In this document: positions 28,288 through 36,169 of the stretch, in pieces
Layout of the letters: every line of letters starts with the position of its first letter
Position numbering within the stretch: the stretch's first letter is position 1
From: Duganella sp. sic0402
GTDB lineage: Bacteria > Pseudomonadota > Gammaproteobacteria > Burkholderiales > Burkholderiaceae_D
Reading direction: 5' to 3'
Assembly: GCF_019219065.1 (NCBI RefSeq)
Contig: NZ_JAHUWK010000002.1
Span: 558,001-622,000, forward strand
DNA length: 64,000 nucleotides
Notes under the pieces: model-generated
What the model saw: only the letters and a program-made list of their open reading frames with translations
Told to the model about the DNA's origin: nothing
The model's database searches: none
Program-made: the position numbers and the translations under genes

Positions 28288-29108
28288 TAGAACCCCAGAT
28301 CGGCAAGCAGGTCGTCAACACTGTCCTGGCTCAGTGCCACCGTCGGAGCCGACGGGCCGGACATCAGGGATACTTCTTTCTGCGCGATCTTTTCTTTGAC
28401 CGCCGGTGGCGCGTTGTCGCGCAGCAGCGTGGCCAGTTCACCCTCAACGGTTTTCGTGATATTCACCACTTTCTTGATGAGTTGACCGGTGATGTCCTGG
28501 AAGTCCTGGGCCATCATGATTTCCAGCAGGCGGGATTTTTCCGCCTCGGTGGCGGCCGATACGGCAATGGCGAACTGCTGCGAGTCGCCGGCCAGTTGCT
28601 TGAACTGTTCCAGGCTGAGCTTGCCGGCGAACAGGTCGGCCCAGCGGTTTTCCATGTCTTTGGATTGCTTCGACAGCGTATCCTGCTGCGGCATGCCTTC
28701 GTCCAGCGTGTTGAGCACCTTGTTGGCGGCTTGCTCGGTCAGCGTGGCGACATATTCCAGGCGGTCCTGGGCGTCGTTGATCTGGCTGGAGGCTTCGTTC
28801 AGGGCCTTGTCGTAGCCCAGTTCGCGCAGCGAATCGTGCAGCAGACGCACGATACCGCCCAGGCGCTCAAACATCGCCTTGTCTTCCTTCGGCTCGGCTT
28901 CGGCGTCGCCGCCAGCGGCGGCAGGGGCGGCGGCGACAGGCTCGGCTACGGCATCGGCCGGACGGGCTGAGGCGACTTCTTCGAACAGGCTCTCCAGATC
29001 GTCCTCTGCGCTGGCGGCAGGGGCCGGCGCAGGCGCTGGAGCTGCCGTCTTGCTTTGAGCGGACACTTCTTCAAATAAGGCGTCGAAATCGTCAGCGGCG
29101 TTAGTCAT
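28287..29108 (-). CDS. cheZ: CheZ, CheY-P phosphatase
   Basis: The product has 273 residues, longer than E. coli CheZ (214). The catalytic motif is AQDFQDITGQ (200-209), with D205 and Q209 matching E. coli D143 and Q147. The C-terminal CheY-docking helix is SQDSVDDLLADLGF (260-273). The extra length is an N-terminal region with two similar acidic motifs, DDFDALFEEV (6-15) and DDLESLFEEV (36-45), separated by an Ala/Pro linker. CheZ removes phosphate from CheY to end the motor signal. Confidence 0.92.
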   Translation of the reverse strand: MTNAADDFDALFEEVSAQSKTAAPAPAPAPAASAEDDLESLFEEVASARPADAVAEPVAAAPAAAGGDAEAEPKEDKAMFERLGGIVRLLHDSLRELGYDKALNEASSQINDAQDRLEYVATLTEQAANKVLNTLDEGMPQQDTLSKQSKDMENRWADLFAGKLSLEQFKQLAGDSQQFAIAVSAATEAEKSRLLEIMMAQDFQDITGQLIKKVVNITKTVEGELATLLRDNAPPAVKEKIAQKEVSLMSGPSAPTVALSQDSVDDLLADLGF

Positions 29109-29300
29109 AATCCCTGCTTCTCCATATTGATAAGTTACTGCCTAAACTTTTACTGCTTAAACTTGCTGCATTTGCAGATACTAACATTGGATAGATCGGC
29201 GAGGTATGCTGCGTGACACAAAAGTAGTGCTTTAGTGCAAAAAAAAGGTGTAAAACGCATAAAAGCCCACACCGATGATCGTAGGACAAAGCTGTTTTAT

Positions 29301-29314
29301 TTGATAAACATCAA
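29301..29314. promoter_or_regulatory. FNR/ANR-type box upstream of the universal stress gene
   Basis: TTGATAAACATCAA matches TTGAT-N4-ATCAA exactly. A TAAATT at 29338-29343 is a fair -10 element, which would put the box near -42, the place of an FNR activator. The start of the stress gene is 85 bases downstream. The 290-base gap between cheZ and this gene is AT-rich and holds no gene I can support. Confidence 0.85.
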
Positions 29315-29398
29315 GTATTTCCATACTACTAATAATGTAAATTACGACTACAATGAAGTAGTGAGCTAGCCTGAGCTGATTCCGCAAGGAGGTCCATC

Positions 29399-29869
29399 AT
29401 GTACCGCAAAATCCTGATCACCACTGACGGCTCGGCCGTTTCCAGCAAAACCGCCTGCGCCGGCGTGCAGTTTGCCGAACAGCTGGGCGCCGAGGTGCTG
29501 GTGCTGTTTGTGGCGCCCGAGTACCAGTATCCGATCTACGTCGAAATCATCCCCCCGAGCTATCCCAGCGAGGACGAGTACCGCGCCGCCATGCAGCGCG
29601 CCGGCCGCGAGCATACCCAGGACGTCGCCGACTCCTGCGCGCGGCGCAATGTCCGCTGCGAGGCGATCACCGCCTTCCACGAGAGTGCGGCGCTGAAAAT
29701 CGTCGACGTGGCGCAACAGCACGGCTGCGACCTGATCTTCATGGGCTCGCACGGACGCAGCGGCTGGGGCCAGCTGCTGCTGGGCAGCGTCACCAATAAA
29801 GTGTTGCAGCATTCCAAAATTCCCGTGCTGGTGCACCGTCTGATCAAGGAGCCGGGGCAAGCTTTGTAG
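29399..29869 (+). CDS. Universal stress protein (UspA family)
   Basis: The product has 156 residues. It has the UspA fold with the start MYRKILITTDGSAVSSKTACAGVQFA and the ATP-binding pattern G-2x-G-9x-G-S in GSHGRSGWGQLLLGSV. Usp proteins help cells through starvation and low oxygen. AAGGAGG lies five bases before the ATG, and an exact FNR box lies upstream, so induction at low oxygen is likely. Confidence 0.93.
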   Translation: MYRKILITTDGSAVSSKTACAGVQFAEQLGAEVLVLFVAPEYQYPIYVEIIPPSYPSEDEYRAAMQRAGREHTQDVADSCARRNVRCEAITAFHESAALKIVDVAQQHGCDLIFMGSHGRSGWGQLLLGSVTNKVLQHSKIPVLVHRLIKEPGQAL

Positions 29870-29925
29870 TAAGATGAAAATTATCTCAAAATTAATAATG
29901 CTTGCTATCAATCAATTGGGCCACC

Positions 29926-30570
29926 ATGATACGAATAGTGATAGCCGACGACCACACCATCATGCGCGAAGGACTCAAGCGCATCCTCGACGGTGCGCCG
30001 GATATCGATATCGTCGGTGAAGCGATTGACGGCTTCGAAGTGCTGGGCCATGTGCGCAAAGGCGGCTTCGACTTGCTGCTGCTGGACCTGTCGATGCCAG
30101 GCCGCAGCGGCGTCGACCTGATCCGCCAGATCAAGGCCGAGGCGCCCAAGCTGACCATCCTGATCCTTACCATGCACGAGGAAGAGCAATATGCGGTGCG
30201 CGCCATCCGCGCCGGCGCCCAGGGCTACCTGACCAAGGAAAGCGCCGGCACCCAGCTGGTCGGCGCGATCCGCAAAGTTGCCTCGGGCCGCCCTTACATC
30301 AGCACCGAAGTGGCCGAGCAGCTGGCGCTGAACATCATGATGCCGCACGAATCGCTGCTGCACAAACAGTTGTCGGACCGCGAGTTCGAGGTGTTCTCGC
30401 TGCTGGTGGCGGGCCGCTCGATCACCGAGATCGCCAACAGCCTGCATCTGAGCGTCAAAACCGTCAGCACCCACAAGACCCGCATCATGCAAAAGATGGG
30501 CATGAGTTCGCTGTCGGAAATGGTGCAGTACGCGGTGGCGCACCGTTTATTATCGCCGTTCAAGACCTAA
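29926..30570 (+). CDS. NarL/FixJ-family response regulator (orphan)
   Basis: The product has 214 residues from the ATG at 29926; an ATG at 29902 would add eight unconserved residues. The receiver domain has acidic residues D8 and D9, phosphorylation site D54 (LLLLDLSMPG) and K104 (LTKES). The GerE-type helix-turn-helix (about 150-207) reads LSDREFEVFSLLVAGRSITEIANSLHLSVKTVSTHKTRIMQKM. No kinase gene is adjacent. It resembles UvrY/BvgA-type regulators. It lies between the stress gene and the FNR-like gene, all on the plus strand. Confidence 0.9.
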   Translation: MIRIVIADDHTIMREGLKRILDGAPDIDIVGEAIDGFEVLGHVRKGGFDLLLLDLSMPGRSGVDLIRQIKAEAPKLTILILTMHEEEQYAVRAIRAGAQGYLTKESAGTQLVGAIRKVASGRPYISTEVAEQLALNIMMPHESLLHKQLSDREFEVFSLLVAGRSITEIANSLHLSVKTVSTHKTRIMQKMGMSSLSEMVQYAVAHRLLSPFKT

Positions 30571-30587
30571 AGAAAAGCAGACCCGAC

Positions 30588-30605
30588 TGTAGGATTACTC
30601 CTACA
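30588..30605. promoter_or_regulatory. Palindrome resembling a GacA/UvrY box (TGTAGG-N6-CCTACA)
   Basis: An 18-bp site with perfect six-base arms around ATTACT lies 18 bases after the stop of the response regulator and 112 bases before the FNR-like gene. It differs from TGTAAG-N6-CTTACA by one base per arm. A further ACTCCTAC at 30618-30625 repeats one arm 21 bp downstream, two helical turns away. The response regulator just upstream is of the right family to bind it. Confidence 0.45.
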
Positions 30606-30716
30606 AACGCTAGCTGGACTCCTACCTCCAGATTCAGCCATTGCTGATATCTATCTCATCACTGTGTTGGCATACTGAAACCATACTGTTCAGATACCTG
30701 CCCACCGGAGACCACC

Positions 30717-31580
30717 ATGCTGTATATGCAAACGTCTGAAATGCGCCCGCCCGCGACGGCGCTGCAATCGTCGATGGAAGCGGGCCGCCAGCGGCAAGGT
30801 CGGCTCTGGTCGAACCTGAAGGAAGTCTGCGACCTGCTGCATATACCGGTGGCCAATTCGATGCTCAACGAAGAACTGCTGTTCCAGCATGTGCAGTTCA
30901 AGACCGGGCAGCGCATCCACACCATCGGCCAGCCCTTCGACACGCTGTACATCGTCAACTCCGGCTTCCTCAAAACCGTGCTGATCGACGAATACGGCAA
31001 TGAACAGGTGCTCAGCTTCCCGATGAAGGGCGATATGCTGGGTGTGGACGGCATCCATACCCGCCACTACTCGTCGGAAGCGGTGGCGCTGTCGGACTGC
31101 GACCTGATCCTGCTGCCGTTCAAGAAGCTGACCGCGCTGGGCCGGGTTCATCTGGAGCTGGAAAGCATGATGTACGGCGTGATGAGCCGCGAACTGGTGC
31201 GCGAGCAGGCGATGATCGGCATGCTGGGCGCGCTCAGCGCCGAGGCGCGGGTGGCGCGCTTCCTGGTGGCGCTGGCCGAGCGCTTCGCGCAGATGGGCTA
31301 TTCCAGCAAGCTGTTCAACCTGCGCATGACGCGCCATGAAATCGGCAGCTATCTGGGGCTGACACTGGAAACAGTCAGCCGCACGCTATCGGCCTTCAAC
31401 GAAATCGGCATGATCAGCGTCGACCAGCGCACCATAGGCATCAAAGACCCGGAAGCGCTGAAAACCTTGCGCCGCCTGCCACCGTCGCGCACGCGCGGCA
31501 GGCCCGCCGCCCGCAGCAAGGGCAGCAGCAGCACAGCGCCGGGGCAGTTGCTGCCGGCCTTAGCAGCAAGTAGCGCCTAA
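30717..31580 (+). CDS. Crp/Fnr-family regulator without N-terminal cluster cysteines
   Basis: The product has 287 residues. The cNMP-like sensor domain covers about 50-165. The helix-turn-helix (204-231) reads MTRHEIGSYLGLTLETVSRTLSAFNEIGMI, very like FNR, and keeps the FNR recognition residues E218, S221 and R222 (ExxSR). FNR holds an oxygen-sensing 4Fe-4S cluster on four cysteines; this protein has only C38 and C128, so it cannot hold the usual cluster. The Ala/Arg/Ser-rich tail from about 255 is extra. It may bind the FNR box at 29301. Confidence 0.88.
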   Translation: MLYMQTSEMRPPATALQSSMEAGRQRQGRLWSNLKEVCDLLHIPVANSMLNEELLFQHVQFKTGQRIHTIGQPFDTLYIVNSGFLKTVLIDEYGNEQVLSFPMKGDMLGVDGIHTRHYSSEAVALSDCDLILLPFKKLTALGRVHLELESMMYGVMSRELVREQAMIGMLGALSAEARVARFLVALAERFAQMGYSSKLFNLRMTRHEIGSYLGLTLETVSRTLSAFNEIGMISVDQRTIGIKDPEALKTLRRLPPSRTRGRPAARSKGSSSTAPGQLLPALAASSA

Positions 31581-31624
31581 GTAGCACCTAAGTGGCACCT
31601 AAGTAGTAGCTTGGTAGTAGCTGT
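31570..31624 (+). repeat. 11-bp tandem repeat, five degenerate copies
   Basis: The units are GTAGCGCCTAA, GTAGCACCTAA, GTGGCACCTAA, GTAGTAGCTTG and GTAGTAGCTGT, placed head to tail from 31570. The first unit contains the stop codon of the FNR-like gene. Since the unit is 11 bp, the TAA in units one to three falls in all three frames. Beyond it and up to the hemP promoter the 170-base gap holds only a terminator. Confidence 0.8.
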
Positions 31625-31663
31625 ATTAACTCCCGCGTATTACCTCCGCATTACCCAGCCTTG

Positions 31664-31694
31664 GGCCCGGTTTCCACAACCGGGCCATTTTTTT
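31664..31694 (+). terminator. Terminator after the FNR-like gene
   Basis: GGCCCGGTT and AACCGGGCC pair perfectly around TCCAC, followed by A and seven T. It ends the upstream plus-strand transcript before the hemP promoter. Confidence 0.9.
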
Positions 31695-31728
31695 AGCGTC
31701 TTGGTAACAAAAAACCGCTGAAAAAGGC

Positions 31729-31784
31729 TTGCATTCCTGTCCGGCTTCCACAATAATGAATGCAAATACGAATCATTCTTATTT
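31729..31784 (+). promoter_or_regulatory. hemP promoter with Fur box
   Basis: TTGCAT (31729-31734), a 17-base spacer and AATAAT (31752-31757) form a sigma-70 promoter. From 31764 to 31784 a 21-bp near-palindrome (AAATA-GAAT-ATTC-TATTT pattern, 18 of 20 positions symmetric) matches the GAAT-N-ATTC form of Fur boxes and covers the likely transcription start. Iron-bound Fur should block it. Confidence 0.75.
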
Positions 31785-31798
31785 AAGGAGAAGCGAAG

Positions 31799-32002
31799 AT
31801 GATTACGACCACCCCAGCAATGCCACCAGTAGTTGCCGCCCACCCAGTCAACGCAGCAGTTGCCGCCCAAGCGATCAAGCCGGTCAAGCGCACCAACAGC
31901 GCCAGCCTGATGGAAGGCGGCCGTGAAATGGAGATTGAGCATTCCGGTCGTATCTACCGTCTGCGCATCACCCAGCTGAACAAGCTGATCCTGACCGCCT
32001 GA
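31799..32002 (+). CDS. hemP: Hemin uptake protein HemP
   Basis: The product has 67 residues. The C-terminal HemP domain is SLMEGGREMEIEHSGRIYRLRITQLNKLILTA; the first 30 residues are Ala/Val/Pro-rich. AAGGAG lies eight bases before the ATG. HemP is a small Fur-regulated protein needed for full hemin uptake in some proteobacteria, partly as a regulator of uptake genes. No TonB-dependent haem receptor lies beside it here; two unknown genes follow on the same strand. Confidence 0.9.
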   Translation: MITTTPAMPPVVAAHPVNAAVAAQAIKPVKRTNSASLMEGGREMEIEHSGRIYRLRITQLNKLILTA

Positions 32003-32109
32003 TTTACCGATTAACTGTGCGTTAAGGGGCGCCGCCGCGTCCCACTCTCCCCCTTGAGTAGCCAGCCAAACAGCCAGCCAAACTCTCTTTTCCGACTCAG
32101 GAGCGTCTG

Positions 32110-32442
32110 ATGGCCATCGAACATAGCAACCCGATTTTTCTCGCCCCATCGCATGGCGGCCATAATCCCGAACTGATGCTGTCCGCAGTGCTGCATCTGA
32201 TGTCGCACTACACGGCTGGCAGCGACGATGCTGGCGGTTGCGTCAAGCTGGCCTCGGTCATCGAGCGCCACCTGAAAGCGCTGGCCACCCTGCCGGACCT
32301 GGCGCCGGTGCTGAGCGCGACTTGCGCGCAGCTGTCGGAACAATGGGCAAGCGAGGTAGAGCGCAATATGCACGAGCAGGAAAAGACCAACTTCCTCAGC
32401 CGCATCATGGCACGCGCACGTACCGCGCCGTCGGTGGCCTAA
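32110..32442 (+). CDS. Hypothetical helical protein in the hemP operon
   Basis: The product has 110 residues that I cannot assign to a family. It is mainly helical, with three histidines at the start (EHSNPIFLAPSHGGHNPELM), a MSHY motif and two cysteines (C44 and C72). Base 32110 is a good ATG after AGGAGCG. It lies 107 bases after hemP and 14 before the DUF2325 gene, so the three are probably one Fur-controlled unit. The small His-containing helical form would suit iron or haem handling, but that is a guess. Confidence 0.75.
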   Translation: MAIEHSNPIFLAPSHGGHNPELMLSAVLHLMSHYTAGSDDAGGCVKLASVIERHLKALATLPDLAPVLSATCAQLSEQWASEVERNMHEQEKTNFLSRIMARARTAPSVA

Positions 32443-32456
32443 GGGAGCGCAACAGC

Positions 32457-33758
32457 ATGTGCGAGAAACACGATCCACTGGCGGCCATCATCGCAGCCGC
32501 CATGCCGCAGGTGGCGGGCCCGGTAAGCAGCCCGCGTCCGCCTGAGCAGAGCCTCAAGCAGCAAGTCATCAAACCGGTCATCAACAGTGTCATGAATGTG
32601 CTGGCGAAGGAACCGGAAGCGCAGGCTTCGCGCCGGCGCCGTCTGTGGGAGCTGGGCCATGCCTGCCACTGCCCGCTGGTCGGGGTCGGTTTCCCGCTGG
32701 GCGTGCTACGCAAGCTGGTCGACAAAGTCACCAACGGCAAAGTGGTGGCCGACGACTACGAAGTCCATGTCGGCGCAGTCACCGAATGCGGCAGCCGCAA
32801 CCGCCTATCGGAAGCGCTGCAAAAAGAACTGGAGCGCCGCTACGCGGCCGTGCTGCTGCGTTTCCGCAACGCCAAGACCACCGAACAAGTGGCCGACATG
32901 TGGCGCAACGCGGTCAACGTCGGCGACGTCGCCGGCGCATTCTGGGCCGGCCTGACGCACCCGCGCTGCACCTCCGAGCTCGAAGAACAGATGTGCCGCG
33001 ACCTGCACATGGTGCAGCATCAGGCGGGTGCCTGCGTGCGCGCCGACATCACCAAATTCAACGCCACGCTGGATGAAAACAAGCGCCTGACGCACGACCT
33101 GGCCAAGGCCCAACTGCGCGCCACCGCGCTGATGGCGGAAAAGACCGGCGACGCCGAGAGGCACGCCGCGCAACTGATGCAGCTGCGCGCACAAGTGGTC
33201 GGCAAGGATAGCCTGGTAGACTCGCTGAAAGTCGAGCTGGAACAGTTACGCGTATCGATCCCTGGACTGGAATCGCGCGCCAAGCTGGCCGAGCGGCTGG
33301 AGCAAATGGAAGAACGCGAGCGCGCCATGCGCAACCAGATCGCCGACCTCAAGCTGGAACTGGCGCGTGCCGTCGAACAGCAGGCGATCCCGGCGCCGGC
33401 GCAGGAAGAAACCCGTCCGGTGGTCGAACACGTCATGAAAATGCCGCTGAGCCTGCGCGAACGTGCGGTGCTATGCGTGGGCGGCCGCAACGGCAACGTC
33501 GCCAGCTACCGCGAGCTGATCGAGCGCGAAGGCGCGCAATTCAGCCATCACGACGGAGGCCTCGAAGACAACGCCAACCGCCTCGAAGCCAGCCTCGCGG
33601 CGGCCGACCTGGTGATCTGCCAGACCGGCTGCATCAGCCACAGCGCCTACTGGCGCGTCAAAGACTACTGCAAGCGCAACGGCAAACGCTGCGTCTTCAT
33701 CGACAACCCATCGATCTCCAGCCTGGCCCGCGGCCTCGAACAAGCCAGCGCCACCTGA
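32457..33758 (+). CDS. DUF2325 domain protein with Cys/His-rich N-terminal half
   Basis: The product has 433 residues from the ATG at 32457, which has GGGAG before it; longer readings start inside the previous gene. The C-terminal DUF2325 domain (about 336-430) has AVLCVGGRNGNVASYRELIEREGA, then FSHHDGGLEDN, then LVICQTGCISHSAYWRVKDYCKRNGKRCVFI. A coiled coil covers about 200-310. The N-terminal half is rich in Cys and His: HACHC (69-72), HPRC (C171), and C180, H184, H188 and C193 in one helix-like stretch. This looks like a metal, cluster or haem site. Function unknown; Fur-linked position after hemP suggests an iron-related role. Confidence 0.85.
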   Translation: MCEKHDPLAAIIAAAMPQVAGPVSSPRPPEQSLKQQVIKPVINSVMNVLAKEPEAQASRRRRLWELGHACHCPLVGVGFPLGVLRKLVDKVTNGKVVADDYEVHVGAVTECGSRNRLSEALQKELERRYAAVLLRFRNAKTTEQVADMWRNAVNVGDVAGAFWAGLTHPRCTSELEEQMCRDLHMVQHQAGACVRADITKFNATLDENKRLTHDLAKAQLRATALMAEKTGDAERHAAQLMQLRAQVVGKDSLVDSLKVELEQLRVSIPGLESRAKLAERLEQMEERERAMRNQIADLKLELARAVEQQAIPAPAQEETRPVVEHVMKMPLSLRERAVLCVGGRNGNVASYRELIEREGAQFSHHDGGLEDNANRLEASLAAADLVICQTGCISHSAYWRVKDYCKRNGKRCVFIDNPSISSLARGLEQASAT

Positions 33759-33766
33759 CCCCGGTT

Positions 33767-35128
33767 TTAGTAGACGTCGCGCTGGTAGCGTTTGGTGGCG
33801 ATCAGGTGGTCGAGCTGGGCGCGGCCGAGGATGTTTTCCAGGGCGGCGTCGACGCCGGCTGCCATGCCTTGCAGGCTGCCGCAGACGTAGATCGCCGCGC
33901 CGTCAGCAACCCAGGCGCGCAGCTGTTCGGCGCGCGCTGGCAGCAGGTCCTGCACGTAGCGCTCAGCACCGCCGTCGCGCGACCAGGCCAGGTCCAGTAA
34001 CAGTTGGCCGGACTGGCGCAAGGCGTCCAGTTCGGCACGGTAGTGGAAGTCGTGCGCGCTGTTGCGCTCGCCGAACAGCAGCCAGTTGCGGCCCTGCCCC
34101 GCCAGCGCACGCGCTTTCAGGTGGCCGCGCAGGCCAGCGATACCGCTGCCATTGCCGATCAGAATCAGCGGCCGGTCGACATTGCCTTCCAACCGGAAGC
34201 GGCGATGCTGGCGGCAGCGCAGCTGCACCACACTACCCGCTTCCAGCTGCTGCGTCAGCCAGCCGGATGCCACGCCGTGGCTGCCGTCCGCATGGCTGTG
34301 CAGCCGCACCAGCAGGTGCACGCGGCCGTCGGCCGGGATCGAGGCGATTGAGTATTCGCGCGGCTGCGCCGGATCGGCTGGCGCGGCAATCTGCACCAGG
34401 TCGCCCGACTGCCAGTCCGGCAATACGCCGCTCACCGGCTCCAGCTCCAGGTGGTAGACCGGTGCGCCTGCACTGCCGGCGTTCAGGTGCACCCGCTCGC
34501 TCAGGCGCCAGGCGTCAAAAGCTGGCGCGCTCCAGTCCGGCGCGTCGCTGGTTCCGGCCAGATGGCTTAGGTGTTGTCGCCAGGTGGCGACCGCCTGTTC
34601 CGAACTGCGGTCGACTTCAACGCGCGGAAACAGGCTTTGCGCGCCTTGCGCCTGTAGCCATTGATCCAGCGCGCGGCCGAAGCCACAATATTGCGCGTAG
34701 CTGCTGTCGCCCAAAGCCAGCACTGCGTAGTGCAGATGTGACAGCGGCAGCGCGGTGGTCATCAGCCGCCCGGCAAACGCGGCGGCGGCGTCCGGCGCGT
34801 CGCCCTCGCCGTAGGTGCTGACCAGGAACAGGATGCGCTCGGCGCCCTGCAAGTCTTCCGCGCCCAGCTCGGACAACTCGGCCAGCCGCGCCGGGATGCC
34901 GGCCACTTTCAGCGTGGCTGCCGTCTGCTGCGCCAGTTCTTCGGCGTTGCCGGTCTGGCTGGCGTAGCTGACGATCCAGCCGGGCGACGCCGCCGCCTCC
35001 GCCTTTGCGTGCTCGGCGGCCAGCCGCTTGCGGCGCGTGCGCAGGTATGGCGCCAGGCACACCAGCGCGTAAGCCACGCTGCTGCCCGCGACCAGCATCA
35101 GCCGGGTGGTGTCGTTGGTCCAGATCAT
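33767..35128 (-). CDS. Membrane-anchored flavodoxin/NADPH reductase (sulfite-reductase flavoprotein type)
   Basis: The product has 453 residues. One membrane segment (about 10-29) is followed by RTRRKR, so the rest should face the cytoplasm. The flavodoxin domain (about 50-190) binds FMN (SYASQTGNAEELAQQ, STYGEGDAPD, LALGDSSYAQYCGFG). The reductase domain binds FAD (PREYSIAS) and NADPH (ILIGNGSGIAGLRGHL, then YVCGSLQGMAAGV). It resembles CysJ but has no cysI partner here. It is last in the Fur-controlled operon and its start overlaps the apbE stop. The likely job is to feed NADPH electrons to the PepSY membrane protein. Confidence 0.9.
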   Translation of the reverse strand: MIWTNDTTRLMLVAGSSVAYALVCLAPYLRTRRKRLAAEHAKAEAAASPGWIVSYASQTGNAEELAQQTAATLKVAGIPARLAELSELGAEDLQGAERILFLVSTYGEGDAPDAAAAFAGRLMTTALPLSHLHYAVLALGDSSYAQYCGFGRALDQWLQAQGAQSLFPRVEVDRSSEQAVATWRQHLSHLAGTSDAPDWSAPAFDAWRLSERVHLNAGSAGAPVYHLELEPVSGVLPDWQSGDLVQIAAPADPAQPREYSIASIPADGRVHLLVRLHSHADGSHGVASGWLTQQLEAGSVVQLRCRQHRRFRLEGNVDRPLILIGNGSGIAGLRGHLKARALAGQGRNWLLFGERNSAHDFHYRAELDALRQSGQLLLDLAWSRDGGAERYVQDLLPARAEQLRAWVADGAAIYVCGSLQGMAAGVDAALENILGRAQLDHLIATKRYQRDVY

Positions 35129-36162
35129 TCGTCTAACATGCTGCGTAAATGGGTGCTCAGGTATTCAGTGAAGCCGCCGTCCGGCTGGCGCACCACGAAG
35201 CGCGCGGCCAGGCCTTGCAGCTCGGCCAGGCGCAAGCCGTTGCGGCTGCCCAGCACGGTCAACGCGGTCGACCAGGCGTCGGCCGCCATGCATTGCGCAT
35301 GCACCACGGTGACCGAGGCCAGGTCGTTGGCGATCGGCATGCCGCTGCGCGGATCGATGGTGTGGGAGTAACGCTGGCCGTTCAGCTGGAAATAGCGCCG
35401 GTAGTCGCCCGAGGTCGCGACCGACAAGCCATGCAGCGCCAGCGCCAGTTCGGCCGGCACGGCGGCGCCGGGCGCGGCGTCGCTCACCTGTTCCAGCATC
35501 ACCCACCACGGCTGCCCGTCGGGCTTGACGCCGGCGCCGCGCAGCTCGCCGCCCACCTCGACCAGATGATGCGCAAAGCCCTGCGTTTTCAGGTAATACG
35601 ACAGCCGGTCTACGCTATAGCCCTTGGCCACGGCCGACAGGTCCAGCTGAACGCCCCCCGGCTGCAAGGCCTTGCGGCCGTCGCGCTGTAATTGCACCGG
35701 CCGTGCCGCCAGCTGCGCGCGGGCGATGCTGATTTCGTCGTGGGATGGCGGTACAAAGTCGGGCTGGTCGAAACGCCCCCAGGGGCCGAAGCCCCACAGG
35801 TTGACCAGCGAGCCGGCAGTCGGATCGTAGGCGCCGCCCGAAGCACGGCCCACGTCCAGCGCAAACGACAGCACGTCGAAGAAGGCCGGCGGCAAGGTAT
35901 GCCAGCTGTCGGCGGGCGCACGGTTGTAGCGGCCCAGGTCGGATTCGGTTTCCCAGTGGCTCATTTCAGCCACGATGGCGTCGAGCTGCTGCTGCAGCCC
36001 GTCTTGCAGATGCGCGCAGGCGGAAGAGGATGCACAGTCCGGCACAGCCACCAGCCGCACCGACCAGCTGGTGCCCATGCTGCGGCCAGCGTAGTCGTGG
36101 ATCACGCCGCCTGCTGGCGCCGGGTCGTCGGAAATATCGTGAGGCAGAAGAACCCGGCGCAT
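35125..36162 (-). CDS. apbE: FAD:protein FMN transferase (ApbE family)
   Basis: The product has 345 residues. ApbE moves FMN from FAD to a threonine or serine of a target protein. Visible motifs are GRSMGTSWSVRLV, LDLSAVAKGYSVDRL, the GGELRGAGVKPDGQPW nucleotide loop and YSHTIDPRSGMPI with DAWSTALTVLG near the metal site. Most ApbE proteins are exported, yet I see no signal peptide here. A likely target lies two genes upstream (DUF2271, motif DGVSGAT). The start is seven bases after the DUF4198 stop. Confidence 0.93.
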   Translation of the reverse strand: MRRVLLPHDISDDPAPAGGVIHDYAGRSMGTSWSVRLVAVPDCASSSACAHLQDGLQQQLDAIVAEMSHWETESDLGRYNRAPADSWHTLPPAFFDVLSFALDVGRASGGAYDPTAGSLVNLWGFGPWGRFDQPDFVPPSHDEISIARAQLAARPVQLQRDGRKALQPGGVQLDLSAVAKGYSVDRLSYYLKTQGFAHHLVEVGGELRGAGVKPDGQPWWVMLEQVSDAAPGAAVPAELALALHGLSVATSGDYRRYFQLNGQRYSHTIDPRSGMPIANDLASVTVVHAQCMAADAWSTALTVLGSRNGLRLAELQGLAARFVVRQPDGGFTEYLSTHLRSMLDE

Positions 36163-36169
36163 GCCAGCC

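Noticed and set aside
29101..29289. A 62-residue minus-strand frame before cheZ
   Set aside because: It overlaps the cheZ start, has no ribosome site, and lies in an AT-rich promoter region.
33767..35128. Assignment of the reductase as CysJ of assimilatory sulfite reduction
   Set aside because: It has an N-terminal membrane anchor, sits in a Fur-controlled apbE operon and has no cysI or other sulfur gene beside it.
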